Part shown: in pieces, positions 36,048-44,432 of the stretch
Numbering within the stretch: position 1 is the stretch's first letter
Layout: the number at the start of each line of letters is the position of its first letter
Source of the DNA: JAGPUQ01 sp036961295
Lineage (GTDB): Bacteria; Pseudomonadota; Gammaproteobacteria; Pseudomonadales; Porticoccaceae
Assembly: GCA_036961295.1 (NCBI GenBank)
Contig: JBALVX010000001.1
Location: forward strand, 930,001-994,000
Direction: 5' to 3'
Length of the DNA stretch: 64,000 nt
Translations under genes and position numbers: made by a program
The notes under the pieces: model-generated
Told to the model about the DNA's origin: nothing
What the model saw: the letters and a program-made list of their open reading frames with translations, nothing else
The model's database searches: none

Positions 36048-36941
36048 TTATAGCTCGATATCCATGCCGTAGCCTTTCGCCTCGGCACCGTGCCCAAAGA
36101 TATCGCCTCGGTAATACTCGCTGTGCTTAAGGGTTTTTCGCGCTCCCCAGCCCATTTCCAACAACCATCCGGAAGGAGTCGCCGCATAAAATGTTACCGC
36201 CTGGTCGTTGGCGTGTTTACCTAACTGCAAAGCGACGTCGATTTCCTGTTTACGAATATCGTCGTGGATAAGCCCTACGTCATCAAGCTCGGTATATTCA
36301 ATCATCAGATGATTAATGTGTTTTTCCATCGGTCCCAAACCAAAAGCTACAGAGTGCTGCCGCTCGTTACAGCTCATAAAAACAGGTTGCGCTATCATGC
36401 CATTGGGTAATGCCAGCTTATAGTCTACACCGCCAGTCATGCCTATTAATTTATAAAATGCTATTGCTTTTTCAACGTCCGGCTCGTTCAAAATCACATG
36501 CCCGATGCCCTGATCTTCCGTTAAAAACTTGCCGTACATGGGCCGCCCTGGATGAAAGGGCTTGCCCACATCGACTTGAGGTGAGTGAAAAATTTCAGTA
36601 GGCACGCCACCCGGAGAAAGTAATTTGAGCAATCCTAGTACATCTCGCTCTTCGGCTTCCTCATCCGTCCCCCAGGTAAAAGCAATATTTGCGCCGGTAA
36701 GCGTGTCGGCCATTGCTGCGAGAGCCTCAGGATCTGAAACGCGCCAGCCAATATAGGTAAGGTCATCTTTGCCATTGACGTCAACAGTAATCCGTCGAGA
36801 CCACTGATCCATACGCAAATGAAAGCGGTTTTTCTCACCTTTATCGACCAGCTCCATCCCAACGGTCGCCGACGCGTACTTTTTCCAGGCTTCACCATCA
36901 GAAACCGAAAACCCCAAATATCCCAATTCAATAACACCCAT
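36048..36941 (-). CDS. nahC: Type I extradiol dioxygenase, 1,2-dihydroxynaphthalene dioxygenase-like
   Basis: The 297-residue two-domain vicinal-oxygen-chelate enzyme has iron ligands visible as His in GIGHVILNE, His in HINHLMIEY and Glu in SGWLLEMGWG. The conserved KHANDQAVTFY precedes the Glu. It belongs to the BphC/NahC group and should cleave 1,2-dihydroxynaphthalene or a related bicyclic catechol to the chromene carboxylate handled by the NahD-like isomerase. It lies between the reductase and ferredoxin genes on the same strand. Confidence 0.93.
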   Translation of the reverse strand: MGVIELGYLGFSVSDGEAWKKYASATVGMELVDKGEKNRFHLRMDQWSRRITVDVNGKDDLTYIGWRVSDPEALAAMADTLTGANIAFTWGTDEEAEERDVLGLLKLLSPGGVPTEIFHSPQVDVGKPFHPGRPMYGKFLTEDQGIGHVILNEPDVEKAIAFYKLIGMTGGVDYKLALPNGMIAQPVFMSCNERQHSVAFGLGPMEKHINHLMIEYTELDDVGLIHDDIRKQEIDVALQLGKHANDQAVTFYAATPSGWLLEMGWGARKTLKHSEYYRGDIFGHGAEAKGYGMDIEL

Positions 36942-36992
36942 AACCCTATCCTCTGATAAAAATTTAATAAATTGAACGAAGCCACTATTGGC

Positions 36993-38228
36993 TCATTTTT
37001 TTAACAACTGCCGCAAATCTGTATTCACATCGGCTAAAGCCACCTTATCGACCTGTATTTCACGTTCGAGCAAGCGCCGACCCGCACCCATATCTTTCGC
37101 TTGATTCACGGTTAACAGCCCGCGAACCAAATTATCCTGCACAAAAAAGGCGGAGAACTGTCGGCTGTTTTCATCCCCACGAATCACTACTTCAGCGTCA
37201 GAAATTACATCACCCAGGACTTGAATATTAATATCAAATTGATCCGTCCAAAACCACTGCGGCTTTAAATAAGGTTCAGGTTGCCCGGCAATGGCTCGCG
37301 CCGCGAAAATAGCTTGATCCTGGGCGTTTTGATAGGTTTCAGAACGACCGCGCCCACCAAAATACAAGGGCGAGTTAGCCACATCCCCCACCGCATAAAC
37401 CGCCGAGTTAGAGGTTTGAGCAAATTCGTTTACTACGATGCCGTTATCTATCTCCAGTCCGGCCGCTTCCGCTAATTCGAGATTCGGGATCACGCCAATG
37501 CCGACAACTAAAGCATCTAAATCGACCTGCTCACCGTCGTTAAGAATCACACCACTGACCCGACCTTGCTCGCCAAGAATAGAACTAACGCTGCAACCGA
37601 GGCGAACATCAACGCCCTCTTCGCGATGCACCTGCGCCAACCAGGCACCAAAGCGTGGCCCAAGGGCACGTGCCATCGGTATTTCCAGCGGTTCGATAGT
37701 AATCACCTCGCAACCGCGCTTACGAGCGCTGGCGGCAACTTCGGCACCGATTACGCCCATGCCAATAAAGCCAATACGCGCTCCCGGTTTTAATTCTTCA
37801 GATAAGGCACGGGCATCGTCCAAAGTACGCAAATAATGTATACCCTGAAGATCAGAGCCTTCTATATTTAAGCGACGGACACGAGCTCCGGTCGCCAAAA
37901 TAACTTGCTCAAACGCGACCTCGGTGCCATCCGACAACTCGACTTTCTGCCCTGCGATATCCAGGCGCTCCGCCCGTACACCGAGGCGTAAATCAATGTT
38001 GTTCTCTGCGTAGTAGGCTGAGCCCAGAAGATAAAACTGTGCCGGTAAAGTGTCAGGCTCAGTTAATACCTCTTTCGACAGGGGTGGCCGCTCATAGGGC
38101 AGCTCGGTCTCGTCCCCTATCAAGGTAATAGCACCTTCGTACCCCGCCGTGCACAAAGCTTCTGCGGCACGACCGCCTGCCAGGTTCGCGCCGATAATAA
38201 CTACACCCTTCGCGTCTGTCACAGCCAT
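36993..38228 (-). CDS. FAD-dependent ferredoxin reductase of the dioxygenase system
   Basis: The 411-residue reductase of the BphA4/CamA family has the FAD dinucleotide fold VIIGANLAGGRAAEAL, the ELPYERPPLSKEVL segment, an NADH site IGFIGMGVIGAEVA, and the second FAD motif AVYAVGDVA. It passes electrons from NADH to the Rieske ferredoxin. It lies 1 bp from the nahE-like gene, so the two are tightly coupled. This is a glutathione-reductase-type reductase, in contrast to the ferredoxin-NADP-type NagAa of classical naphthalene clusters. Confidence 0.92.
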   Translation of the reverse strand: MAVTDAKGVVIIGANLAGGRAAEALCTAGYEGAITLIGDETELPYERPPLSKEVLTEPDTLPAQFYLLGSAYYAENNIDLRLGVRAERLDIAGQKVELSDGTEVAFEQVILATGARVRRLNIEGSDLQGIHYLRTLDDARALSEELKPGARIGFIGMGVIGAEVAASARKRGCEVITIEPLEIPMARALGPRFGAWLAQVHREEGVDVRLGCSVSSILGEQGRVSGVILNDGEQVDLDALVVGIGVIPNLELAEAAGLEIDNGIVVNEFAQTSNSAVYAVGDVANSPLYFGGRGRSETYQNAQDQAIFAARAIAGQPEPYLKPQWFWTDQFDINIQVLGDVISDAEVVIRGDENSRQFSAFFVQDNLVRGLLTVNQAKDMGAGRRLLEREIQVDKVALADVNTDLRQLLKK

Positions 38229-38229
38229 A

Positions 38230-39243
38230 TTAAAGCCCTGCTTCCCAGGATGGGGTTTTACCGGAGCTTAATTCCTTGTGCAATGCCGCCCACATTTCAC
38301 CGGAGGCCCGCGCACCCACTAAATAGTTTTCCGGGCACAGGTGATAAGGCGGTCTAACCGGACCAGCGTTCATCCAGCCCCCCGCATTCATCCGCTCTTT
38401 CTCCAGGGCGATGTTATACATCGAAAATTCCTGAAAACTACCATTGGGGAATAAAGGCGCAGCAGTGGGTGCAAGCTGACTCTGAAAGGCTTTAGCCTTG
38501 CTCCAGTCGCCCTTGGCTCGCGCCTCGGCAATCACGTCCCGCAGATACACCGAAACACTGGGGCCACATACGGCGCCACTGCTCCAAAATGCATCGATGG
38601 AGTCGTCCATACGCGCCGCAGCGTAATACTCAAAATCCAAAGGCAGTAACTTAATGCGGCCCTGTATCGCCGACTGATCGCGCATCAAGGGACCTACACC
38701 TATATATTTCGCGGTAACCACCTGAGGGATTTCCGCCACTGCGGCCCAGAAAGGTCGCGGGAAATCAAACTTAAAGGCTTCCGGGTTCGCGTAAATCGCG
38801 TAGTTCATATCCGGAGCGCCATCGGTAACATCCTTATAGAACTGCACCGCAGTCTCGACGCTGGGCGCGCACCACATGGGAATACCCAACATGGTGCCAT
38901 CGGCGCCGATATCCTGAGCTTTCAGGGTTAAGTCGATAGTATCGCGGGTATTTAAGGTAGTGGTACCGACGAAAACCGGCACGCGCCCACGAGCCGCATC
39001 AACCAGGGCACCCATATAAGCGATTTTTTCATCGTAGGTTAAAGTCGCTGCTTCGCCCAGAGTACCCATGCTGAGAATACCGTTGATACCGCCGTCGATA
39101 AGGCCTTCAACCACGCGCGCTGCCTCGTCGAGATCAACGGTGTTGCGCTCACGCCAATCTGAAGCGTTGGGTGTAGCCGGTGTTGGTAGAATAGCCCATG
39201 CGCCTTTGATGTCGCTCGGGGTTAATCGGTCTGGTTTTCTCAT
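38230..39243 (-). CDS. nahE: trans-o-Hydroxybenzylidenepyruvate hydratase-aldolase
   Basis: The 337-residue dihydrodipicolinate-synthase-family aldolase has the start IKGAWAILPTPATPNASDW, the GTLGEAATLTYDEK loop, Tyr in YAIYANPEAF, and the Schiff-base Lys in VTAKYIGVG. NahE cleaves trans-o-hydroxybenzylidenepyruvate to salicylaldehyde and pyruvate. It is the first gene of the leftward operon ending with nahD. The spacer upstream holds an 18-bp repeat set and a TTGCA motif. Confidence 0.94.
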   Translation of the reverse strand: MRKPDRLTPSDIKGAWAILPTPATPNASDWRERNTVDLDEAARVVEGLIDGGINGILSMGTLGEAATLTYDEKIAYMGALVDAARGRVPVFVGTTTLNTRDTIDLTLKAQDIGADGTMLGIPMWCAPSVETAVQFYKDVTDGAPDMNYAIYANPEAFKFDFPRPFWAAVAEIPQVVTAKYIGVGPLMRDQSAIQGRIKLLPLDFEYYAAARMDDSIDAFWSSGAVCGPSVSVYLRDVIAEARAKGDWSKAKAFQSQLAPTAAPLFPNGSFQEFSMYNIALEKERMNAGGWMNAGPVRPPYHLCPENYLVGARASGEMWAALHKELSSGKTPSWEAGL

Positions 39244-39289
39244 TACTTATCTTCCTGTTAATTACTTCTGTTGCGATTGATACTGCTAC

Positions 39290-39343
39290 ATTGAGCTTAT
39301 CTATTACATTGGGTCTATCTACTATTCGGTCTATCGAAGACAT
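39290..39343. repeat. Three-copy 18-bp degenerate tandem repeat
   Basis: ATTGAGCTTATCTATTAC (39290), ATTGGGTCTATCTACTAT (39308) and TCGGTCTATCGAAGACAT (39326) follow each other in the leader of the nahE operon, about 50 bp before the nahE start. Similarity drops from unit to unit. Confidence 0.55.
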
Positions 39344-39375
39344 TTACCGATCGACCGAAGCGTTACACAGATTGT

Positions 39376-39386
39376 AATGCGTTGCA
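39376..39386. promoter_or_regulatory. Candidate operator AATGCGTTGCA
   Basis: It differs by one base from AATGCATTGCA at 44327-44337, which precedes the benzoate-type dioxygenase genes, and shares half-sites with the palindrome at 42470-42484. It lies in the nahE operon leader about 135 bp before the start codon. The neighbouring IclR protein is the obvious candidate binder (inference). Confidence 0.4.
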
Positions 39387-39429
39387 CTAGATGCGGCAAA
39401 TCTGATTTAGGAAACCCGAGTGTATTGAC

Positions 39430-40290
39430 CTACTTGCCTGGGTTAACGAGCTCTGCGGTATAACCAATATCGCGACTAGCCTGAGCGCTAACTTTCAATA
39501 GTTGTTTGGTTGCAGGGGATTTCCCATCAAAACGATCCGCACCGCGGTCAATCAAGCCAAGCACCGCCTCAGCCTCGCCGTCTTTATTAAGAATCGGCGC
39601 ACTAATTGCCGATAATCCAGGAATGACTACACCTGATCCTACCGCATATCCTGCTAATCTGACACGCTGACGTAGAGCATTGAGGTCGCCCGCCTTAGTC
39701 TTCGACAGTTCTGTGCCAGGCAACAATTTTAATTCTTTACTGACCAGATCCTCGGTCAGTGATTCCTGTAAAAAAGACATGAATACCTGGCCCGCCGTAG
39801 ACGATAGCACCGATAAGACCGAACCCAGGCCAAAAGACGTTGCCAGCGGTGGCCGACCGTGAGTCCAGCGAATAATGGTCGGCCCGTTGCTTCCCCAGAT
39901 GGTCACCAGACCAGTGAGCCCGGTCTCCTTCACCAGGGTATCAATGGCATTTCTCGCCACTAAGCTGACATCCAGTTGTGCATAGGCCGCCAAACCCAAC
40001 CTTAAGGCTTGCGGCCCAAGACCGTAATAGCCCGACATGGCCGCTGGTATAACCAGGCCCGTATTCACATAGGCAGCCAGATATCGATGCGCCTGACTGC
40101 GCGACAACCCGGACATTTCCGCCACATCTCGTAACGGCATAGGACCATTGTTTGCAATCAGTGCATCTAACACACGCACACCAATTTCGACCGAACGAAT
40201 GCTCTTACTACCATTACTATTTGGTTTTTCGGCAGTTTTGTCTGCTAACTTATTATCCACACGGACTTCCTTACCAGTGATGTCTGTCAT
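39430..40290 (-). CDS. IclR-family transcriptional regulator
   Basis: The protein has an N-terminal winged helix (SIRSVEIGVRVLDALIANNG, then LRDVAEMSGLSRSQAHRYLA) and the IclR effector domain (LGLAAYAQLDVSLVARNAI through GDLNALRQRVRLAGYAVGSG). Read from the ATG at 40290 it has 286 residues, close to family size. An in-frame TTG at 40353 would add 21 residues of unlikely composition. IclR proteins often control aromatic operons. It lies between two leftward dioxygenase gene groups, so it probably controls one or both. Confidence 0.88.
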   Translation of the reverse strand: MTDITGKEVRVDNKLADKTAEKPNSNGSKSIRSVEIGVRVLDALIANNGPMPLRDVAEMSGLSRSQAHRYLAAYVNTGLVIPAAMSGYYGLGPQALRLGLAAYAQLDVSLVARNAIDTLVKETGLTGLVTIWGSNGPTIIRWTHGRPPLATSFGLGSVLSVLSSTAGQVFMSFLQESLTEDLVSKELKLLPGTELSKTKAGDLNALRQRVRLAGYAVGSGVVIPGLSAISAPILNKDGEAEAVLGLIDRGADRFDGKSPATKQLLKVSAQASRDIGYTAELVNPGK

Positions 40291-40398
40291 TAAAATATGA
40301 TCAAGACAACATATGACCAAAACAATAAAGGACTCGTCCAAGTTATCAGACAAGCCCTACAGTAAACGTTTCGTTGTTAACTCAATTAAAATCGACTA

Positions 40399-40959
40399 CT
40401 AGAGATAAACGTTAAGATTTTTACTTAACAAAATATTTTGCTTAAGAATAATTAAGCGTTTTACCAACTGAAAGCCATTGCTGGTAGCACGCCAAATATC
40501 TTCTCGGTTACCAAGCAAGGTATCTTGATCGCGCTCATTGCGATTCCGATAAGCTAAATAGTTGGAATACACTTTGTGCTCGTTTGAATTATCCGTTAAC
40601 TCAACTTCAATATTAGTAATCAGGTGGGTATAACGAGTTGCCGGATCTTCCGACCAGGCCGTACCTGTTTCCAGTCGCGCCAAGCGCTTTTTTAAATCCG
40701 CAAGCCCATCGTTGTAATAAGCCATGCGCGTCAGGTCGTGAACCTGATCAGTTTTATCGCGCCGATAGCGAGTTTGGATACCGGGCATATAGTAGTGCAC
40801 ATCATCCGCCAGCATCTCAACCCACTCGTCATAGCGCTCGCTATCGAGAAACCGAGCTTCTTTATATAAAGTTTGTTCGAGTGCTGAAATAAGTTCCAAC
40901 GATGGCATCGCCGGGGTGTTTATTGCTTCATTTTTTGACATATCGGCACTCCTACTCAC
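40399..40959 (-). CDS. Aromatic-ring dioxygenase beta subunit (PAH/biphenyl type)
   Basis: The 186-residue NTF2-like beta subunit has YKEARFLDSERYDEWVEMLADD (in parts: YKEARFLDSERY, then DEWVEMLADD), YYMPGIQTRYRRDK, and a C-terminal LVKRLIILKQNILLSKNLNVYL with the usual hydrophobic ending (LKQNILLSKNLNVYL). It overlaps the alpha subunit stop by 4 bp, so the two chains are coupled. The extra length against NagH-type subunits is normal for biphenyl/naphthalene dioxygenases. An internal start at Met 7 (MSKNEAIN) is possible. Confidence 0.9.
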   Translation of the reverse strand: MSRSADMSKNEAINTPAMPSLELISALEQTLYKEARFLDSERYDEWVEMLADDVHYYMPGIQTRYRRDKTDQVHDLTRMAYYNDGLADLKKRLARLETGTAWSEDPATRYTHLITNIEVELTDNSNEHKVYSNYLAYRNRNERDQDTLLGNREDIWRATSNGFQLVKRLIILKQNILLSKNLNVYL

Positions 40960-42323
40960 AGCTTATCAAGGCCGGAAAAATTTAGGGTTTGACGCCCATT
41001 AAAACGGGATTCATAACGTGCAGGAACACCCTTAACCGTCTCGGCTTCCATCATATCGCGCCAGTGTTGATAAAAATTACGTTGATTGGCGTCATTGTAT
41101 TGTCCTTGATAGACAATGCCTGGCAATATCGGGTGATTTTCAATTCTTCGATCAATACCACAACGGTAGTGCAAGCGCTCGTGGCGAGTCACTACGCCAC
41201 GGTTAACACTGGTGCAGTTTTCCCAATTCTCACCATCATCCATTTCAAACGCACCACCGGGACCAAAGGTTTGCATAACGCCTTTGGTGATCTCTTCTTT
41301 AATGTCGTCGGGCATATTTTTATTGACGATCACCCAGGTTTGAAGCGCAAATTTCCACGGCCCTTTCGGATGCCATTGACGGAAAGTTGAAACGCCGGGA
41401 AGAAAAGACACATTGGGGAAAATCGAAGCGGAAGCCACAGAACCAAAAATTTGCGAACGCATTTTGCCCAAACGCTCCGCCATTTTTGGACGAATGTCGT
41501 TGTAATATTCCATCACCTTGGGGCGACCCAGAAGAAAAATGTCACCCACACCTTCCAGACCAAATTCCCAACCATGGCCGTTAACGCTGGCATGATAAGA
41601 GTTTTCCATATCGACCGGCGGAAACGGCTGACCATCGTTCATCGCGCGGGTTCCAGAATCATGGGTCCAGCCAGCGTGATAGGCATCACCAATAAAGTTT
41701 TCTACTCCGAACTTCCAGTTCGCACCAATCTCAGAGCTGATACAACCGCCAATAAATTCGGTGCCGCCCTCTTCGTTGTCGAGCAGCATGTCGAGATACC
41801 AGCGAAAATCGCCGAGCCAGGCTTCCAGCGTCGGAGCTTCTTCATCAAAGGTCGCAAATATTAGACCTTTATAGCTATCGACGTTAGCCACTTGCTTAAG
41901 TCCGTTTTTAGACTTATCAATATCACCTGGGTCATAGCAATATTCTTCGTGCATGCCCTGCAACTCGCCGGCACCATCAAAGGCCCAGCCATGATAATTA
42001 CAAACAAAACGGCGGGTATTACCGGCATCGGCAAAACACACGCGGTTGCCCCGGTGAGGACATGAGTTAAGAAAAACCTTAACGGAATTATCTTTTTGGC
42101 GACAGACAATAACGCCATCTTCACCCATATAAGTGGTAACAAAATCACCCGGGTTGGGTATCTGGCTCTCGTGGGCAACAAACAGCCACGAGCGCGCAAA
42201 AATTTGATACAGCTCTTGCTCGTAAATATGCTCGTCACTGAAAATACGGCGATCGACCCAGCCTTCATTCAGGTCCATATATTCGCCGTAACTTGGCTTG
42301 CCAGTAAATCTATCGATACCCAT
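40956..42323 (-). CDS. Aromatic-ring dioxygenase alpha subunit (PAH type)
   Basis: The 455-residue alpha subunit has a Rieske site in CPHRGNRVC and CNYHGWAFDGAGEL and an iron site in ENFIGDAYHAGWTH, followed by the Asp region near the C-terminus. Its length and the WVDRRIFSDEHIYEQELYQIF start (as WVDRRIFSDE, then IYEQELYQIF) are those of PAH and naphthalene ring-opening dioxygenases such as PhnAc and NahAc. It should make the cis-dihydrodiol that enters the nahC-nahD-nahE route. No dihydrodiol dehydrogenase gene lies nearby. Electron carriers probably come from the 35.6-38.2 kb genes. Confidence 0.9.
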   Translation of the reverse strand: MGIDRFTGKPSYGEYMDLNEGWVDRRIFSDEHIYEQELYQIFARSWLFVAHESQIPNPGDFVTTYMGEDGVIVCRQKDNSVKVFLNSCPHRGNRVCFADAGNTRRFVCNYHGWAFDGAGELQGMHEEYCYDPGDIDKSKNGLKQVANVDSYKGLIFATFDEEAPTLEAWLGDFRWYLDMLLDNEEGGTEFIGGCISSEIGANWKFGVENFIGDAYHAGWTHDSGTRAMNDGQPFPPVDMENSYHASVNGHGWEFGLEGVGDIFLLGRPKVMEYYNDIRPKMAERLGKMRSQIFGSVASASIFPNVSFLPGVSTFRQWHPKGPWKFALQTWVIVNKNMPDDIKEEITKGVMQTFGPGGAFEMDDGENWENCTSVNRGVVTRHERLHYRCGIDRRIENHPILPGIVYQGQYNDANQRNFYQHWRDMMEAETVKGVPARYESRFNGRQTLNFSGLDKL

Positions 42324-42345
42324 TATTCACCCCGTTTTCATCTAA

Positions 42346-42375
42346 TTATTAATTTCCGAGCTATTAATTTCCGAG
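42346..42375. repeat. Two-copy 15-bp tandem duplication
   Basis: TTATTAATTTCCGAG and CTATTAATTTCCGAG are adjacent and differ in one base. They lie just upstream of the dioxygenase alpha subunit start at 42323. Confidence 0.7.
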
Positions 42376-42469
42376 CCTCTACTTTATGAGCCCTTAACCG
42401 TAACGCCCGTCTTACTACCCCGGGCACACGAAATAGCGACCGTATTCGTTCGCGAAATTATGCACTTTA

Positions 42470-42484
42470 TTGCATATAATGCAA
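42470..42484. promoter_or_regulatory. Palindrome TTGCAT-3-ATGCAA
   Basis: Perfect 6-bp arms around ATA lie between divergent aromatic genes, 147 bp from the leftward start and 201 bp from the rightward start. Its half-sites recur before two other aromatic operons (39376 and 44327), so it is a good operator candidate. Confidence 0.5.
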
Positions 42485-42684
42485 TACCTTCCGTGTATAC
42501 GCCCTGCTAAATTTCCACGCACTCGCAAGTTAAATGAAAGAAACTGGGGCTGCTGATACATTTGCGCGACCCTGGCTTATCAAAGTTGCATAAGCTTTTT
42601 GAAAGCTCCCTTTTTGAGGTAAGGTATCGCTATAAATAAGCCACAAGATAATAAATAGACCGTAAGATCCAGGAGTCGATAACC

Positions 42685-44241
42685 ATGAGCAAGCAAACCA
42701 ACAACAAAAACGATGTCCGCCCCTTTACCGGCAAAGAGTACCTGGAGAGCCTGGGCGACGACCGTGAGGTCTGGATCTACGGTGAAAAAGTCAAAACCGT
42801 CACTGAGCACCCCGCGTTTAGAAACCCGGCGCGAATGCTGGCGCGCTTATACGACAGCATGCACGACCCGGACAAGCGGGACAGTATTATCGTCCCCACC
42901 GATACGGGTAACGGTGGCTTTACCCACGCTTTCTTCAAAACCTCCAACAACAGTGAGGAATTAATTCAGGCCCGAGATGCGATTGCCACCTGGGCGCGCA
43001 TGACCTACGGCTGGATGGGCCGCTCCCCCGACTACAAAGCCAGCTTTATGGTGACCCTGGGCTTTAACCCGGAGTACTACGCACCCTACCAGGACAATGC
43101 CGCGCGCTGGTATAAAAACGCCCAGGAACGCTGCTACTTTATTAACCACGCCATTGTTAACCCGCCGATTGATCGCGCTAGCCCCCCGGAAACTGTGAAA
43201 GATGTCTTTGTCCACTGCCACAAGGAAACTGATGCCGGCATTCGAGTATCGGGCGCCAAGGTCGTGGCCACGGGTTCGGCTTTAACCCACTACAACTTCC
43301 TCGGCCAATATGGCCCAACGCCCATGGGGGATGGCAAGTTTGCGATATCGGCTTTAGTGGACATGCGCGCTCCGGGAGTTAAGTTGATCTGCCGTCCGTC
43401 TTACGCCTATCAGGCGGAAGTGATGGGCAGCCCTTTTGACTATCCACTATCGAGCCGCCTCGATGAGAACGACGCAATTTTAGTGCTCGACGATGTGTTT
43501 ATCCCCTGGGAAGACGTGCTGGTGTACAACGATTGCGAGAAAGCGGCTAGCTTCCTACCCGCATCCGGCTGGGCCAACCGTTTTGCCTTCCACGGTTGTA
43601 CCCGACTGGCGGTCAAATTCGACTTTATCGTTGGCCTGCTAATGAAGGCTGTGGAAATGACCGGTAGTAAGGATTTTCGCGGCGTGCAAGTTGCGGTTGG
43701 CGAAGCTGTGTCCTGGCGGCATGTGTTCTGGGCGCTGTCCGACGCCATGTGCCACAACCCGGATGTGGGCCCCAGTGGCGCAGCCCAGCCCAATCTTGGT
43801 GCAGCAATGGCCTACCGGGTACTCGGCACCACCGCCTATCCACGGGTTAAAGAGTTAATTGAAAATGTGGTGGCCAGCGGCCTGATTTATCTCAACTCCC
43901 ATTCCGTCGACTTTAAAGTGCCGGAATTGCGCGGCTACATCGACAAGTATATTCGCGGCTCCTACGGTCACGATGCCGAAAGCCGGGTTAAGGTTATGCG
44001 CCTGTTATGGGACAGCATCGGCACCGAATTTGGTGGTCGCCACGAGCTTTACGAGCGTAACTACGCGGGCAATCACGAAAACATTCGCATGGAAACCCTA
44101 TTCGCGGCCCAGGCCACCGGGCTCGACAAGGATATGATGTCGCTAGCCGAAGCCTGTATGGATGAATACGACCTGGATGGCTGGACCGTACCGGACTTGA
44201 TTAACCCTACCGATGTCAGTCTGTTTATGGGGAAAAAATAA
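42685..44241 (+). CDS. HpaB-family FADH2-dependent phenol hydroxylase, oxygenase component
   Basis: The 518-residue protein has the 4-hydroxyphenylacetate 3-monooxygenase large-subunit fold: FTGKEYLESLGDDREVWIYG at the start, the middle domain with VDRASPP-like PPIDRASPPETV, KVVATGSALTHYNFLG, and a C-terminal helical domain (GTEFGGRHELYERNYAGNHE). It ortho-hydroxylates a phenol using FADH2 from a separate reductase. No HpaC-type reductase gene is in the window. It is divergent from the PAH dioxygenase genes. An AGGAG site precedes the ATG. The natural phenol is unknown; phenol or salicylate-like products of the neighbouring enzymes are candidates (inference). Confidence 0.87.
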   Translation: MSKQTNNKNDVRPFTGKEYLESLGDDREVWIYGEKVKTVTEHPAFRNPARMLARLYDSMHDPDKRDSIIVPTDTGNGGFTHAFFKTSNNSEELIQARDAIATWARMTYGWMGRSPDYKASFMVTLGFNPEYYAPYQDNAARWYKNAQERCYFINHAIVNPPIDRASPPETVKDVFVHCHKETDAGIRVSGAKVVATGSALTHYNFLGQYGPTPMGDGKFAISALVDMRAPGVKLICRPSYAYQAEVMGSPFDYPLSSRLDENDAILVLDDVFIPWEDVLVYNDCEKAASFLPASGWANRFAFHGCTRLAVKFDFIVGLLMKAVEMTGSKDFRGVQVAVGEAVSWRHVFWALSDAMCHNPDVGPSGAAQPNLGAAMAYRVLGTTAYPRVKELIENVVASGLIYLNSHSVDFKVPELRGYIDKYIRGSYGHDAESRVKVMRLLWDSIGTEFGGRHELYERNYAGNHENIRMETLFAAQATGLDKDMMSLAEACMDEYDLDGWTVPDLINPTDVSLFMGKK

Positions 44242-44326
44242 GAGCTCGGCCAAACACTGACATCAGCCAATGACACACTGCCATCGAGGCATAGTAGTTA
44301 TAATATGGAGTAATTTTATGTTGATC

Positions 44327-44338
44327 AATGCATTGCAT
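44327..44338. promoter_or_regulatory. Candidate operator AATGCATTGCAT
   Basis: Overlapping AATGCATT palindrome and TTGCAT half-site, about 100 bp before the benzoate-type dioxygenase start. It matches 39376-39386 in 10 of 11 bases. Confidence 0.4.
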
Positions 44339-44432
44339 GGTTTACAATAGAATTCAAAACGTCCCACCAACTGCTTAGACAGTAGCAACATCGCTAGACG
44401 TAAAGATCAGCCAGACGCATAGGAGAAACACT

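Larger units (their letters stand above)
42324..42684. other. Divergent promoter region of the PAH dioxygenase and HpaB-like genes
   Basis: No gene seen. It contains a 15-bp duplication (42346-42375), the TTGCAT/ATGCAA palindrome (42470-42484) with an overlapping TATGCA/TGCATA pair, and AGCTTT-3-AAAGCT at 42593-42607. Regulation of both flanking transcription units should be set here. Confidence 0.55.

Noticed and set aside
40291..40353. N-terminal extension of the IclR regulator from a TTG
   Set aside because: The added 21 residues are outside the family alignment and the later ATG gives a normal length.
42570..42590. Possible sigma54 promoter (TGGC ... TGCA) before the HpaB-like gene
   Set aside because: The spacing between the GG and GC elements is about 14 bases, not the required 12.
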